64,000 bases of DNA, taken from assembly GCA_949751835.1 (NCBI GenBank), contig CATKHK010000131.1, positions 24,148-88,147 of the forward strand, read 5' to 3'. The notes beneath the pieces were generated by a model. The model saw only the letters and a list, made by a program, of their open reading frames with translations, did no database searches and was not told the DNA's origin. The translations under genes were made by a program, and so were the position numbers. This stretch comes from Blepharisma japonicum. Lineage: Eukaryota; Ciliophora; Heterotrichea; Heterotrichida; Blepharismidae. Shown piece after piece: positions 53,380 through 64,000 of this stretch (the stretch's first letter is position 1; each line of letters opens with the position of its first letter).

Positions 53380-53980
53380 ATAAGCCAGATGCATGGTAGC
53401 AAACTGTAATTATGATGGCATAACTCAATATTCAAACAGCCAATGCCAAATACCTCTCTAGCAATTTTTCTTCTTATCAGCAAATTATTTTCAAAAATTT
53501 GTTATATGTGGCTCATCTAAAAGATTATTATGAATCCTCAAATTACAAGGGTTCTGTTGTAAAAGCATTAAACTTTAACATGAGAATCGAAGCATTACTT
53601 TCCAAAGCTGCTGCATCCTCAACTTCAATGATCTATACATAAAAGATGCTTGCCATGCTCTAGGAGTAATTGAAATTCGTTTTAACTCTGAAGAATCAAA
53701 AATACATAGGCAGGGGGCAAGTTTGTTCAAGCCTATCTATTTTTCCAGATAGATCTAAAGTGGTTGTGCATTATGAAGATACCTCTTCATCCAAAATCCT
53801 CATATTTATTCATATGCCCAATGTCAAACTTAAATCTGGAAGTGGAGAATGACTTATTTTTCTCTTTTTTGATCACTTATTTATGCTGTGCATAATATTA
53901 ATTATAAATACTCAGTCGTTTATTTGCTAGACTGCGATCGCTGTAACTTGACAAGATAGAGTATGAAGAAATCAACAACA
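53380..53980 (+). pseudogene. Relic of an A-type N-terminal segment
   Basis: Homologous to about 45690-46325 of the A gene: the last LNR, the ISLAIFSSYQQII block, the HLEDCY region, and the DTSS..PH.Y entry into the beta-helix. It contains deletions, frameshifts and in-frame TAA and TAG codons. Homology ends near 53975, where a GC-richer patch begins. Confidence 0.8.
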
Positions 53981-53999
53981 ATTACAGAAGTGGTTGAAC

Positions 54000-54690
54000 A
54001 GTTTAATAAATATTAAATGGTGGCATGAAAAGTCAATCTCTCAAGGCTGTTTTAAGCTGGGATCAACTTAATGTTATGATAGATTATATGATTCTTGAAG
54101 AACTTGACAGATTTTAAGGCCCTTAGCTCAACCAAAATGTGCTGGCCTGATCGGATATCTTTTGTGCGTATAAACAAAAAAGGTTCTGGTCAAGCTAAAA
54201 GCGAGGCAAGCCGGACTGTGAGGAATCTCTGTCCATTTTGGAAGCTCTGGATTGGTAGTCTTATGTCGACTTCATGATTTCATCACTTCGGAGTTAAAAG
54301 GAAGTTTTGATATTTATCTCTGCTGCGTTAAATACCACTGGGGTAATAGTAGCTTATCAAGTGCATTATGGGTAAACTCATGGACTCAACCTTGCCGCCT
54401 AACGAAAAGTTCGCTCAGTCTATAATTTCACCGATTTTTAAGTTCCATCTTCTTAAACGTCCACTTGCTCGAGCTTTTGTAGCATGTCCTCCTGGTTTAC
54501 AGTCAGAAAACTTGAAAACAGATTTCAACTTCTTTTCATAAATGAAGTATACAGCCTAGGATGCGATGCCCAGTATCACTCTCGATGGCTTGCTAATAGC
54601 CTAGGGATCATCCAGGCAATTATTCTGCTGCTGTCTTCTTCGTCTCAAGAGTTAAGGCTCTGAACATAGCTAATTAGCTTTAATAGAATT
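54000..54690. other. GC-richer patch of unknown origin
   Basis: Base composition changes visibly from the AT-rich surroundings to nearly balanced (for example 54180-54280 and 54380-54660). No frame longer than about 60 codons exists in the local code, and there is no match to the LNR/beta-helix family. A 60-codon run at 54095-54277 and a C-terminal-looking run in another frame near 54480-54665 could be shards of one degraded gene or mobile element. I do not recognise it. Confidence 0.45.
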
Positions 54691-54800
54691 GCTATCAATT
54701 TTTGAGCTATAAATAACCCAAACGGCATATTTTAATAAGTGCTTAAGGCTAGTTTCAACATATATTTAATTATGATTTAAGATATATGAATTAAATAAAG

Positions 54801-57800
54801 TTAGTTTTTACTTATAACGCTCTGTTCTGATGGACAAGGATCTTGTTCTAGAGAGTTGATTTCTTTAATTCCTGCGAAATCAGCTAAATTCATGCTTTGA
54901 TAACTATCAATTTTGAAACTTGCTTTTGAATCCACATCTTCTATTATGTATGCTGCTTTACGATCTAAATACAAAATTCTAATGATAATTGAAACCAATT
55001 TTTTGAATAATGAAAATTGTGATAAAAGCATTCATGTTATATAGATTATAAAAAGAGCATTTGAAAACAGTACAGCTAAAAGAAGCAATAAAGCAGGTAT
55101 GTAATCTAAATGATCTACTAAAAAGAAAAGGCCAGCCAAAATAGTTATAAGAGAAATTATCCTTGAGAAAGTTTCTGCTTTATTAAAAGCTAATTCAGTA
55201 AAAGGAATATATTTAGCTTGTATACGAAGAAATAAGGCTAATAAAATGGCTACTGTAAGAGCTTGCACATTTATAGATATGTTTGACAAAAAGGCTGAAC
55301 AAGCTATTAAAATTATTTTGTAGTATAAAACTACAAACTCCCAATAATAATACTTTAAGTTGTACCCGTTAATTAAAAATCCATATCGAAGCTTGATTCA
55401 TATTTTATCTAATGAATTCTTATTTTTTATCAAATTTATCATACAAAGTGCAGGAACTGCAATAAGTCATATTATGATAGTTGGAAAGGCTATTGTAAAC
55501 GCATAAAATAAGTGATCACGATCTCAGCATCGAATGCCGAGGTCAACATTAAGTCAGAACTCTCCATAGTTTATTTGTTTGCAGCTGTAAATATTAAACA
55601 TGGTATTTATAATACTTGGATGAATTAAAAATATCAAGATAACGCATGCTGATATATAGTCATTCTTGATTTCTCTTAGATTTTTCCTTTTTATTAAATA
55701 AATAATTGTCCATATTACGAGTGAGGAGATAACCATGAAAAATGGAGTAACACTTGTGATTAAAATTTTATCATAATAAACATTGTACTTTGTCTCAGAT
55801 GATTGCAAAAAACAGTCAAATGAAAACAGCTGAGCCCCAATATAATCAATGCAGGTTTGAATATATAGTAGGTTAGCTAATTCATATGGCCAATTTAAAT
55901 TAAATGTTGCAATAATAATCATGGTTTGCAAATAATTCCAAAATATTTTTATATATATTGATGAAAAAGACTCTGACTTTAATGCTAAATTTCTTGCAGA
56001 TTTTATGATGGCGACTGAAATGAAAATTAATAGCATAAAAATTCCAAGCCACCTGAAAACATTACTTGCTGTATCAAGACAAGGCTGACACTCGTTTTTA
56101 TATAATCTTGAATAGCCCTTTTCACATGATTGGCACATATTGCTTTCATATCCTTTTTTGCAAATTCCAGTAAAAGATATATTAGAAAGGTCTGGAGAAC
56201 CTAAGCATGCAGGTGGATATGGACATTTCCAAAAAACATCAGTAAATTTATTATCTCTCCAGTAATCAGACTTTGGAACCATTGTATAATTTCCATAGCA
56301 AATAGCCTTAGAAGGACACTCTAGGCACCTAGAATCTTCAGCATCAATGTTGTAATAGAATTCTGGGCAAGCTTCACAACTAAAGCCTATTGTTGCTTCT
56401 CCAACTTCGCATAATCTAAAATTTGTATTTATTATGAACCCTTGTGACATTGATAACGAAATGGATGAAGTATTACTTTTTGATGTATCAATATCTTGGG
56501 ATATTATCATAATTTGAGTTGATGACCCTGGCTTTGCTGCAATTATATAGCCTTCAAAATTAAAGATCCCATTGTTTGCCTCAACAATTGCAATACCTGA
56601 AATAATTGTACTATCACTTATAGCTTGCAATTGAGCCTGACTGTTAATATCTGTAGTTACTATTTGATAAAGATCGTCTACTAGTGCAAAGACAAGTGAT
56701 GGGTTATTATCCTGTCCCGACCCAATATTATTTAATGTCAAATCAGAGTAGCTGTCAGAGATGACTTGCACATCAGAATTTTCCCCAGCTATGCTATTAA
56801 AAAAAATAATCATAGTAGGAAATGAGGCAATATCGTTTCCATATTGCGCTGAGTTATTTTCGAAAATATTGTTATCTAATACAGGCTTTGAGTTATCTCA
56901 ACTAATGGCCCCACCATTATAAGTTGCACTGTTATTGCTGAATTTATTTGATGATAAACCAAAACGGCAAACTGAAATTGACTTTTGGCAGCCTATTTTT
57001 ATCGCTCCTCCTATTCCATCTATGAGGTCTTGCAAACTTTCAGTTTGAATAGCTTCTGCATGGTTTCCAATAAAAGTGGAATCATTGATTTTTAAATTAG
57101 CATTATCTGTTCAAATTGCACCACCATTTCCAGCTGAATTTGAAATAAATGAAGACGAAGCAATAATGAACTGATAAGACTCAGAATGATCAACATTGTT
57201 TTCAATATAAATTGCTCCTCCATTATCAGCATAATTATTAGTAAAAAAAGAAGAACTTACAGAAATGTTAGAACAGGCTGAACAATAAATAGCACCTCCA
57301 TTTGCTCCAAAACCATAAGAAAATTCTGAGTTGGAGATTTCTAAGTCTGAATTTACTGCTGAAATAGCAGAATTAGAATAATTTCTAAATAAACTATTTT
57401 CTATAAAAATTGTACTTGAAGATGCATCAAAGGAACTATTTGTATTTATGAATTTTGAGCTTTTCACAGAAATAGCACTATTATCATATAAATAAATTGC
57501 TGCTCCAGAAGTATTTGTATACAGCCCTGAAAATTTGGAAGATGAAATATCTAAAATGCTAGAAGTTGCACGTATAGCAACTCCGGATATTTCTGAATAT
57601 CCCTCCAAAAATTCAGAGCGTTCTATTTTTGCAGAACTTGTGCCTAAAAGAAGAAAACATCCTTGCTCTCCACTTTGATTAGAAAATATGGTATTAATAA
57701 TTGTGATAAGTGAACCTTCTAGCTCTATGCTTGGATTTTTTCCTGCTGAATTTTTATTAACTTTTACTGAAGAAATAAGTAGCTGAGATGAAGATAGAGA

Positions 57801-60800
57801 TATGGTGGCCTCATTGTATGAATAATTTTCAGTTATTTCAGAGCCATTTATTACTGAATTGGATGAAGTACTAACCATAAATATAACAGATCCAGATTTT
57901 TGACAGGAATTTTTAGATAATAGGGAGTCAATAATAAAAAATTGCGCATCTGAGTCTGCGTATATAACACCACCTGAAGATCCGGCATAATTTATTGTAA
58001 AAACACAGGAGTAGCAAAAAAACTGAGATTCCAAACTAAGCGAAGCGACACCGCCATTAAGTTTGCTACTGTTATTCAAATAGGTTGAGCCTTCTGAGTA
58101 AAATATGGCTGAATTTTTTATATTTAATGCCCCACCAGAGCTAGGAGAATAATTGTGCTGAATTTTCGAATTTTTATCAAAAAGGTAATCATTATCAAGG
58201 GAATATACTGATCCTGTGTTATATTCAACTAAAGCTTCATTTATTTCTAAAGTTGAATTTATACTTGAATTTTCAAGAGATATAATTGCATTTCCTGAAT
58301 TAAACTGAAAAATATTGCTGTTTATTATCATTTTTGAAAGTCTTTCATTGCTATTTTCTCCAATATTTATACTTAGAGCTGAACTAAAAGTTCCAGTATT
58401 TCCAATAAAATAGCATTCATCAAAAGTAAGCACTCCATAGGCATAAAAGGCGATAAAGGCTGCTGAAGATCTTGATTGATTTTCTATAAATTTACAATTT
58501 TTTATTGATGAATCTATAGAAATCGGAATATTGCTATCAATATAGACACCAGAACCACTTCGAGCCCGGTTTTTTAAAAAATGTGTATCAATAAATGATA
58601 AAGATAAAACAGATTTCAAAAAACTGCTTTTATGGAAAAAAATACCTCCTCCATCAAGATAAGAGTAATTGTTAATAAAGGTGGTTCTTGAAATACAAAG
58701 TGAAAAAAACTCATAATTTTCGGAAGCCATTAAAAAGTATATTCCGCCTCCTTGTGAATTTGGAGAATTGTTTGAATCAAAATAAGAAGAAGTTATATTC
58801 AGAGCTGCCCCGGTGAAATATAAAGTCCCTGAGCCTATATTATTCGAAAATGTGCAATTTTGTATCAATAAATTGGATGAGCTACTAATTGGTCCTGGAC
58901 TCCCAGGATGATTATTTTTATTTGAAAAAAATTCAGAATTTTTGATAATTATCGAAGAATTATCAATTATGCTTATACATACACCATCGATACCTGAACC
59001 ACTGTTATCAAAAAAATAAGAATTGTCAATTGTAAAGTTTTCAGATTTAGAAATAATAAAATTTGGAGAATAATTTTGACAATAATTATTTTGAATTTGA
59101 GTTGATTCCATTTTGAAATTTATTGAGTCTGAAATTGAAGATAATGCCATGCAATTTAAATCTATAGGATTTATTGCAGCAAGTTTAGGATAGAGATTAG
59201 AATCTTCAATATAATGATTTATTAGTAGAGAATTGATATTCATTGCTTCATCAGTTGATATACCATTTAAATCCATATAGACTTCCTTTATCTCAATATT
59301 TATCATTTTAACTAGTTCTAACACACCATTTCTGCAAGAATAATTTTTAGTAAAATTTGAACTTTTGACTTTTCCTCACTTAGCTAAATATTTTGCTGTA
59401 ATAGTATTCCCATCAGGCATCTTGACATCCAACAGTGAATCAGCCAGGTAATTTATATTTAAGCTATGGCTTTCAAGGTGAATGAGCGTTCCATTTTCTA
59501 TACCGTTCATAGTAAAAGTGGAGTTTTCAATAAATCAATTTTGAATTTCATCGTTATAAATTGCATATAAAATGCCAGCAGTTTTTCCATAATTTGATGT
59601 AAAATTGGAATTCTTAATGTAAATGTGATTAAGTTTTGAATAAATAATTTCCCCTAAGCTGTCAACTTTTGTTTGATGATAATAGTCTCTTTGCTCTATA
59701 TAAATTATTCCCAAGTCGCAGTAATTATATGCAAAGGTGCACGAATCAATTAAAAGTTCTTGAAATAAATTCAACGATATCAATGAAGAGTTGCTTATCT
59801 TCGTCAAAGATTGTTTTAAAACTAAATTATTTATAAATTCCACGTTTCTAAAAACAGCTGAAGTAATATTAGCCGCATGTAAAAAGCCCATAGTATTAAT
59901 TGCATCTTTAAATTCATAGCCATTATTAAGTCTGCTAACAATTCCATTTTCAAATTTCAAATTACCAGAGTCATATTGCTCATTATTGACGCTATCTCAA
60001 ATAAAAACTGCTGAGTTATTTCCATCATATAGCTTTACATTATCAAAAGTGACGTTATTTAGTGTTACATTTCCATTTATCACATATATTAGCGAGTTAA
60101 AATTGTTCCTAAAATTCGTAAAATCTACATTATTCAGCACCAAATTGCTTTGTCTAACTTCAAAAAAGTTAATATTTTGATTTTCCTTGCACCAAGCTGT
60201 AGATAGAAAATTAGATATAATTTCCCCTCTGTCATTATATGTAAGGCGTGTATTTTGATCATAAGTAGTGAATGGGCAGTAATCACAATAAATTTCATCA
60301 TTGCAAGATGAAAGAGTGTTAGACCAATCAAAAATGATATTATTTATTTCCAAATTCAGCACATTTTTCAATGAAAATCAAAATATAGCTTTTTCATAAT
60401 AATTATCCTTTTTTGTTTTTATAATTATCTTTGAATTATTAAGAGTTGTTATTTTTATATGCTTTTGCTGAAAGTTATCTAAAAAAATATCGGCATATCT
60501 AGCATCTGTACTTTCAAGATACCCAAACCATAATGATTGTGTGTACAAAAAGTAATTTCCATCTTCTAATAAGTAAACAACAGCATAAGCATGATAGATT
60601 TTAGAAATTCCAAAAAAGTGATAAGGATAAGAATAAAGACCATATCCTTCATCTTCAGCAACGTTAGCACTTACAAAATAAACGTGAGGATTTTTAGCTA
60701 CAGAAGTATCAATCAAAGGATCTTTAGAATAAGCATTGTTTGGAAGTATTCAATAATAAGAATAATCTTTTAGTCGTACACAGCCTCTCTCTTTCAAGGC

Positions 60801-61472
60801 ATTAATAATAGTGTTGCCATAACTTTCGCAAGAAAAGCAGCCATATGAATTATTATAGGATCGCTCGCAATCATTAATAAAAGGGATTTCGCAATTCCCA
60901 TTTGCATAGTTACATTCAAAAATATTGCATTCTTCATAGCAATCTGAAAAAGATAAGGCTTTTTCCAGTGTGCAATTGTAATTTGAAGCTGCATAGCAAT
61001 CTTCGATATGAACGACGTAGGAAAAATTATAACGAATAATTTGTTGATAGGAAGAAAAAATAGCTAAAGAAGTATTTTGGCATCATGAATTTGGGTATTG
61101 GGCTATTTTATCATAATTGCAACTTGCTACTAAACACTCTGGCTTGCAGATGCCATATTCAGTTCACAAGCAATTATCTGAACACTGACAATCATTATAG
61201 TCATACAAGCAATCCTCATTATTGCATTTCGAGTCACAGACTCCATTTCCAAGCATAGTTGGAAAACATCCAGAAGCACATTGACCACAGTCGTGATTAT
61301 CTAAGTCGCAATCTCAATTATTACACTCTTCATCACAATTTCCATCTCCTAACATATAATCTAAACAGCCAGGAGAGCAAGTGACATCTCCTCAGCTAAA
61401 ACTTAATATTAAAATTCATCAGAAGGACAATTTTCAGTTGTACGATGATTGCACTTGTGACTTAATTTTCAT
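54801..61472 (-). CDS. Subfamily A surface protein with rebuilt or damaged 5' end
   Basis: One minus-strand frame of 2,223 aa ends at TAA (54801-54803), with TGA as Trp. The body is intact. LNRs reach about residue 117 and the SLAIFSSYQQIIR block follows. A beta-helix entry is near 260. GGAI and FxxN turns run to NDIASFPTMII. The stalk is near 1687 (GEATIGFSCEACP) and TM1 near 1807. Helices include YGFLINGY...YYWEF, and the tail has DPCPSEQSVISKN. The start is unusual. The signal-peptide exon is decayed upstream, about two LNR units are deleted, and the former intron acceptor has changed so that an ATG (61472-61470) now opens the frame. The new N-terminus has a hydrophobic run (LSFWWILILSFSW) that could act as a signal. 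It may be a newly dead gene or one with a new start. Confidence 0.75.
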
Positions 61473-61613
61473 ATTAAATTTATATCAGAAGCTAAAAAAT
61501 AAAGTCTAAAGTTAACCACTAAAACTTAAATCAAATGAAAATATTAATCTCAATTGAGAGATCACTTTTTATACTTTTTAATCAATTTATTTCAAATTTA
61601 TTAGTAACCTTGA
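61473..61613 (-). pseudogene. Decayed first exon of the A gene
   Basis: Upstream on the minus strand (about 61555-61475), a weak alignment to A-type leader codons and the first CPDI segment remains, but with lost bases and stops. The 15-nt intron that should follow is reduced to about AAATTTAATATG and lacks GT and AG. Confidence 0.5.
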
Positions 61614-61750
61614 GGCTGGGTAGGGCAGCTTCTAGGGTGGCTGGGTAGGGCAGCTTCTAGGGTGGCTGGGTAGGGCAGCTTCTAGGGTGGTTGGGTAGAG
61701 TGGCTGTGTAGGCGGTTAGGTAGGATGGCTGATAGGAATGCTAGGTACGG
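61614..61750. repeat. G-rich 25-bp minisatellite
   Basis: Three near-perfect 25-bp units (61614-61638, 61639-61663, 61664-61688) are followed by degenerate GGTAGG-type units to about 61750. The plus strand is very G-rich, with repeated GGGTAGGG and CTAGGGT runs. This stands out sharply in AT-rich DNA and could fold as a G-quadruplex. No coding frame. Confidence 0.9.
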
Positions 61751-62699
61751 TTGAATCGTATGGCATGAAATTATTAATAACTTATTAAAAATTGACTATC
61801 TATCATTTGCATGCTTTTAAAAAATTAATTAGACACCTATAACAGTTAACAAAATTTTTTATAAATAATATATCTAAAATGATTACTATCGTAATGTTTT
61901 GTATAGTTTTCCAGCAACTTAAGTACTTTTTTTTGCTTTGCTTTTAACTAACATATGAATATATTGCGAAATTTTTGAAAAACAAGAAAAATTTTATATA
62001 CAATATTTGGCAAATTTATATACTACATGACAAAAAAATTGTTTTACTATTAATGCCAAACTAGTCGAAAACCATTAAACAACTATCTGAATTAAAATTT
62101 CATTCCACACATGAATTTTGGATCATTTTCAACTATAAGAATATATTAATTTGCATAAAAAAATAAGAAAGAATTTTTAAGGCAAATTTATAAAAATAAA
62201 TGATATAAAACTTTGCTAATTTCAAAATAATGAATCGCATAAAAGCTAAAAGATTGCAAGCATAGATGATTAAATTTACTGCCTTTCGAAACCAGAATTT
62301 TTTCTGGAATGCGATCCGATACAACAAAGCAGATTGGCTCAGAGATCCAAGGACACAGACAATGTAAGATTGTAGGAACTCTGGGCGAGTAATCCATAGG
62401 AGAGGTTAATTAAGATTAAATGAATTGAATTTTTTACGTAATAAGTATATCATGCTACCTATGATATTAGATAATATAAAAATTAAAAAGTAGCACAGCT
62501 ATGCTTGAGTATAGACTAAATTAAATTGCAGAGACATATTCACAATCAACCCGAGGTTGCTTTATAATAAAAGAATAGCCTTTATGAATTTAATAATTAT
62601 AGAGCTATAGCTTTAAAATTTTATATGAGAAACAAATACTAAATATTTTATTACAAAATGATACCTTTATTTATTTTCTTTTTAAGATAATAAGTAAAA
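61751..62699. other. Intergenic with one GC-richer insert
   Basis: Mostly AT-rich. At about 62280-62400 a less AT-rich block reads open on the minus strand (69 codons from 62397 and 64 codons from 62327 in another frame) but matches nothing I know. It could be a shard of an unrelated gene. Confidence 0.4.
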
Positions 62700-63180
62700 T
62701 GTTTAATACCTAACTATAATGGGCAAGGACCATCCTGGCCATTTGAAGCAGCTTCCTTAATAGATAAATCGAGTATAAGTTTTATGCTTCGTTGACTTTC
62801 TATTTTAGAATCTTAGCCATTTGTATCTGAGATATCTTCCTCTGCATAAACTTTCTTCCTTCTTAATTAAATAATATTTAAAACATTTTTAAAGCTAGGA
62901 AATTGATTCAATAATATTAAAAATAAATATAGTGCTTGAAAGCAATACAATAAAATGCCAAATTCCTAATTGAATCTAAATCATTTGTTAAAAAGAAAAG
63001 CCAGTCAAATTAATTATCAATAAAATAACTCTTGAAAAATTTTGTCTTATTTAAAAATGCCTCAGTGTATGGCTGGTTTTTTAATTAAATATTCATAAAT
63101 AAAATTAAATAGACAGTTTTTGTAGGTGCTTGCATACTATTGATGTCTTTGACAAAAATGCTAGACAAACACAAAAAATC
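62700..63180 (-). pseudogene. Relic of an A-type C-terminus
   Basis: On the minus strand it aligns with the last membrane helices and tail of the A gene at 54801-55310. It runs from the VKDINSMQAPTK-like stretch (counterpart of NISINVQALT) to the tail motif with ESQRSIK, IKE and QDGPCP. Frameshifts and stops break it. It sits between the right-edge B gene and the A gene, so a B-A-A order existed on this strand. Confidence 0.8.
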
Positions 63181-63590
63181 TGATCTCTGGGAAAAAGCCA
63201 TGGATTCAATTAGAATTCTGAATTCACACTTGGCTGCTGTTAAAATAGTACATTTGCCAAGGAAAAGGAGAAATAGAACTGTTAAAGATATGTTGTGCAA
63301 ACATTCATCACTTCTAGTGAGATTTTCTCTAAAGCAAGACCATATGGAAGTTGTTGAAAATAATCCTTTGCTTCTTTGCATCATTTTTTAGCAAGACACC
63401 TTGGAATGAAATACACAGCGTGCTGTTTTCAATTGAAAACTACGAATATTGTAGAAGCTCTTTGTCTATCTATCTAAATTACAGAGGATCTGGTTTTCAC
63501 CTACAAGATCAGCCATTCGATCTCTGCCAGACTTTTGCAAATTTTCCTTTTATCCATTCACCAGCATTAGACATCGTGGGTTAGATATTT
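63181..63590 (+). other. Possible broken gene fragment, unrecognised
   Basis: Two plus-strand open stretches meet here: frame 2 to 63391 (charged, HLAAVKIVHLPRKRRNRTVK) and frame 3 from about 63370 to TAG at 63584 (NYRGSGFHLQDQPFDLC). Composition and residue use look protein-like and differ from the LNR family. A single frameshift near 63380 would join them, so this may be a truncated shard of another gene. The minus strand is also open here, so the call is weak. Confidence 0.3.
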
Positions 63591-63618
63591 ATTACATTTA
63601 TAAAAATATTTTTTTAAT

Positions 63619-63729
63619 TTATGCCTCTTCTTCACTATCAGAACGCCTATTGAGAATATCAAGCATTCTAAGTGCCCTTGTACGGTTTTCGACTTTAGAG
63701 ATCGAATCTCGAGATTTCATGGATTGCAT
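63619..63729 (-). CDS. Small ORF or gene shard, unrecognised
   Basis: A 36-codon frame starts MQSMKSRDSISKVENRTRAL and ends RRSDSEEEA before TAA. The charged, helical C-terminus-like content and the GC-richer bases differ from the AT-rich flanks. It stays open upstream to about 63786 if TGA is Trp. It could be the tail of a gene whose rest was lost. Function unknown. Confidence 0.25.
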   Translation of the reverse strand: MQSMKSRDSISKVENRTRALRMLDILNRRSDSEEEA

Positions 63730-63891
63730 GTTGGTCAGTTCACCCAAGCATCAACCTCATGTCAAGATTATTCAAGGGGGTGTAATAACTTGAGCTTAAA
63801 ATATCTAAAAGCTTGGCTTTTCAAATTCTATAACTATAATTTATAATTGTATTATTTTATTGTATTTATGAATGAATATATAATTTTAGGC

Positions 63892-64000
63892 TTAGCTTTC
63901 ATTATTTTCTTCTTGTCTTGCTATATCCTGACTGCTGCAATCTTTGCTTAAATTTAAAGCCTGGCTTTCAATTAATAATATATCATTCGACGCAATAGAA
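63892..64000 (-). CDS. Subfamily B surface protein, C-terminal end only
   Basis: The minus-strand frame enters from the right edge and ends at TAA (63892-63894). The visible tail has SIASNDILLIESQA and SKDCSSQDIARQ, very close to the tail of the B gene at 37032-44105. The 3' flank (63795-63891) also matches that gene's 3' flank. The rest of the gene lies outside the window. Confidence 0.85.
   Translation of the reverse strand, partial: SIASNDILLIESQALNLSKDCSSQDIARQEENNES

Noticed and set aside
54190-54680. Reading TAA and TAG as Gln opens a ~160-codon plus-strand frame, suggesting DNA from a ciliate with another code.
   Set aside because: The number of TAA/TAG codons bridged (about seven) is what chance gives at this composition, and the resulting protein shows no family motif.
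62133-62327. Minus-strand 64-codon frame as a small membrane protein gene.
   Set aside because: Its hydrophobic half comes from plain AT-rich DNA and it overlaps a second open frame; not supportable as a gene.

Overview
Organism. The window looks like somatic (macronuclear) DNA of a heterotrich ciliate of the Blepharisma type. It is AT-rich. Every long reading frame opens fully only if UGA is read as Trp while UAA and UAG stay as stops. The spliceosomal introns are exactly 15 nt (GTA...AG, with an invariant A at intron position 10). Near-identical paralogs swap TGG and TGA at the same Trp codon (for example 1407-1409 TGA versus the matching TGG near 18053), so the code is read directly from the sequence. 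The genus is an inference.

Content. Almost the whole window is one expanded gene family. Members encode about 2,220-2,380 aa surface proteins with one architecture: signal peptide; Cys-rich Lin-12/Notch-like (LNR) repeats; a long right-handed beta-helix ectodomain full of GGA(I/L/V) and FxxN motifs, as in chlamydial Pmp proteins; a conserved juxtamembrane segment; a Cys-rich EGF/GCC2-like stalk; about 8 membrane helices; and a short cytosolic tail. There are two subfamilies, called A and B here. A has fewer LNRs, one 15-nt intron, 'GEATVG..CE.C' in the stalk and a tail ending near 'DPxPSEQS'. B has more LNRs, two introns, 'GEVxSGKNCEVC' in the stalk and a tail with 'SIASNxxLxESQA'.

Layout. 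Plus strand: B gene (5' end outside the window, to 2885); A N-terminal relic (3448-3937); A gene (3996-10988); B gene (12359-19531); A gene (20071-27021); relic of an A 3' half (27175-29455); B gene (29558-36730). Minus strand, convergent with the last: B gene (37032-44105) and a collapsed B/A relic (44428-44965). Plus strand: A gene (45141-52079), then small A relics (52380-52520 and 53380-53980) and a GC-richer patch (about 54000-54690). Minus strand: A gene with a remodelled 5' end (54801-61472), a G-rich minisatellite (61614-61750), an A C-terminal relic (62700-63180), unplaced fragments, and the 3' end of another B gene (63892-64000).

How it works together. The array is built from B-then-A dyads in the same orientation, multiplied by segmental duplication, with inversion, decay and deletion between them. 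The proteins are probably large cell-surface adhesion or recognition receptors. The ligand and biological role cannot be read from the sequence. No tRNA, rRNA, CRISPR array or recognisable transposase was found.
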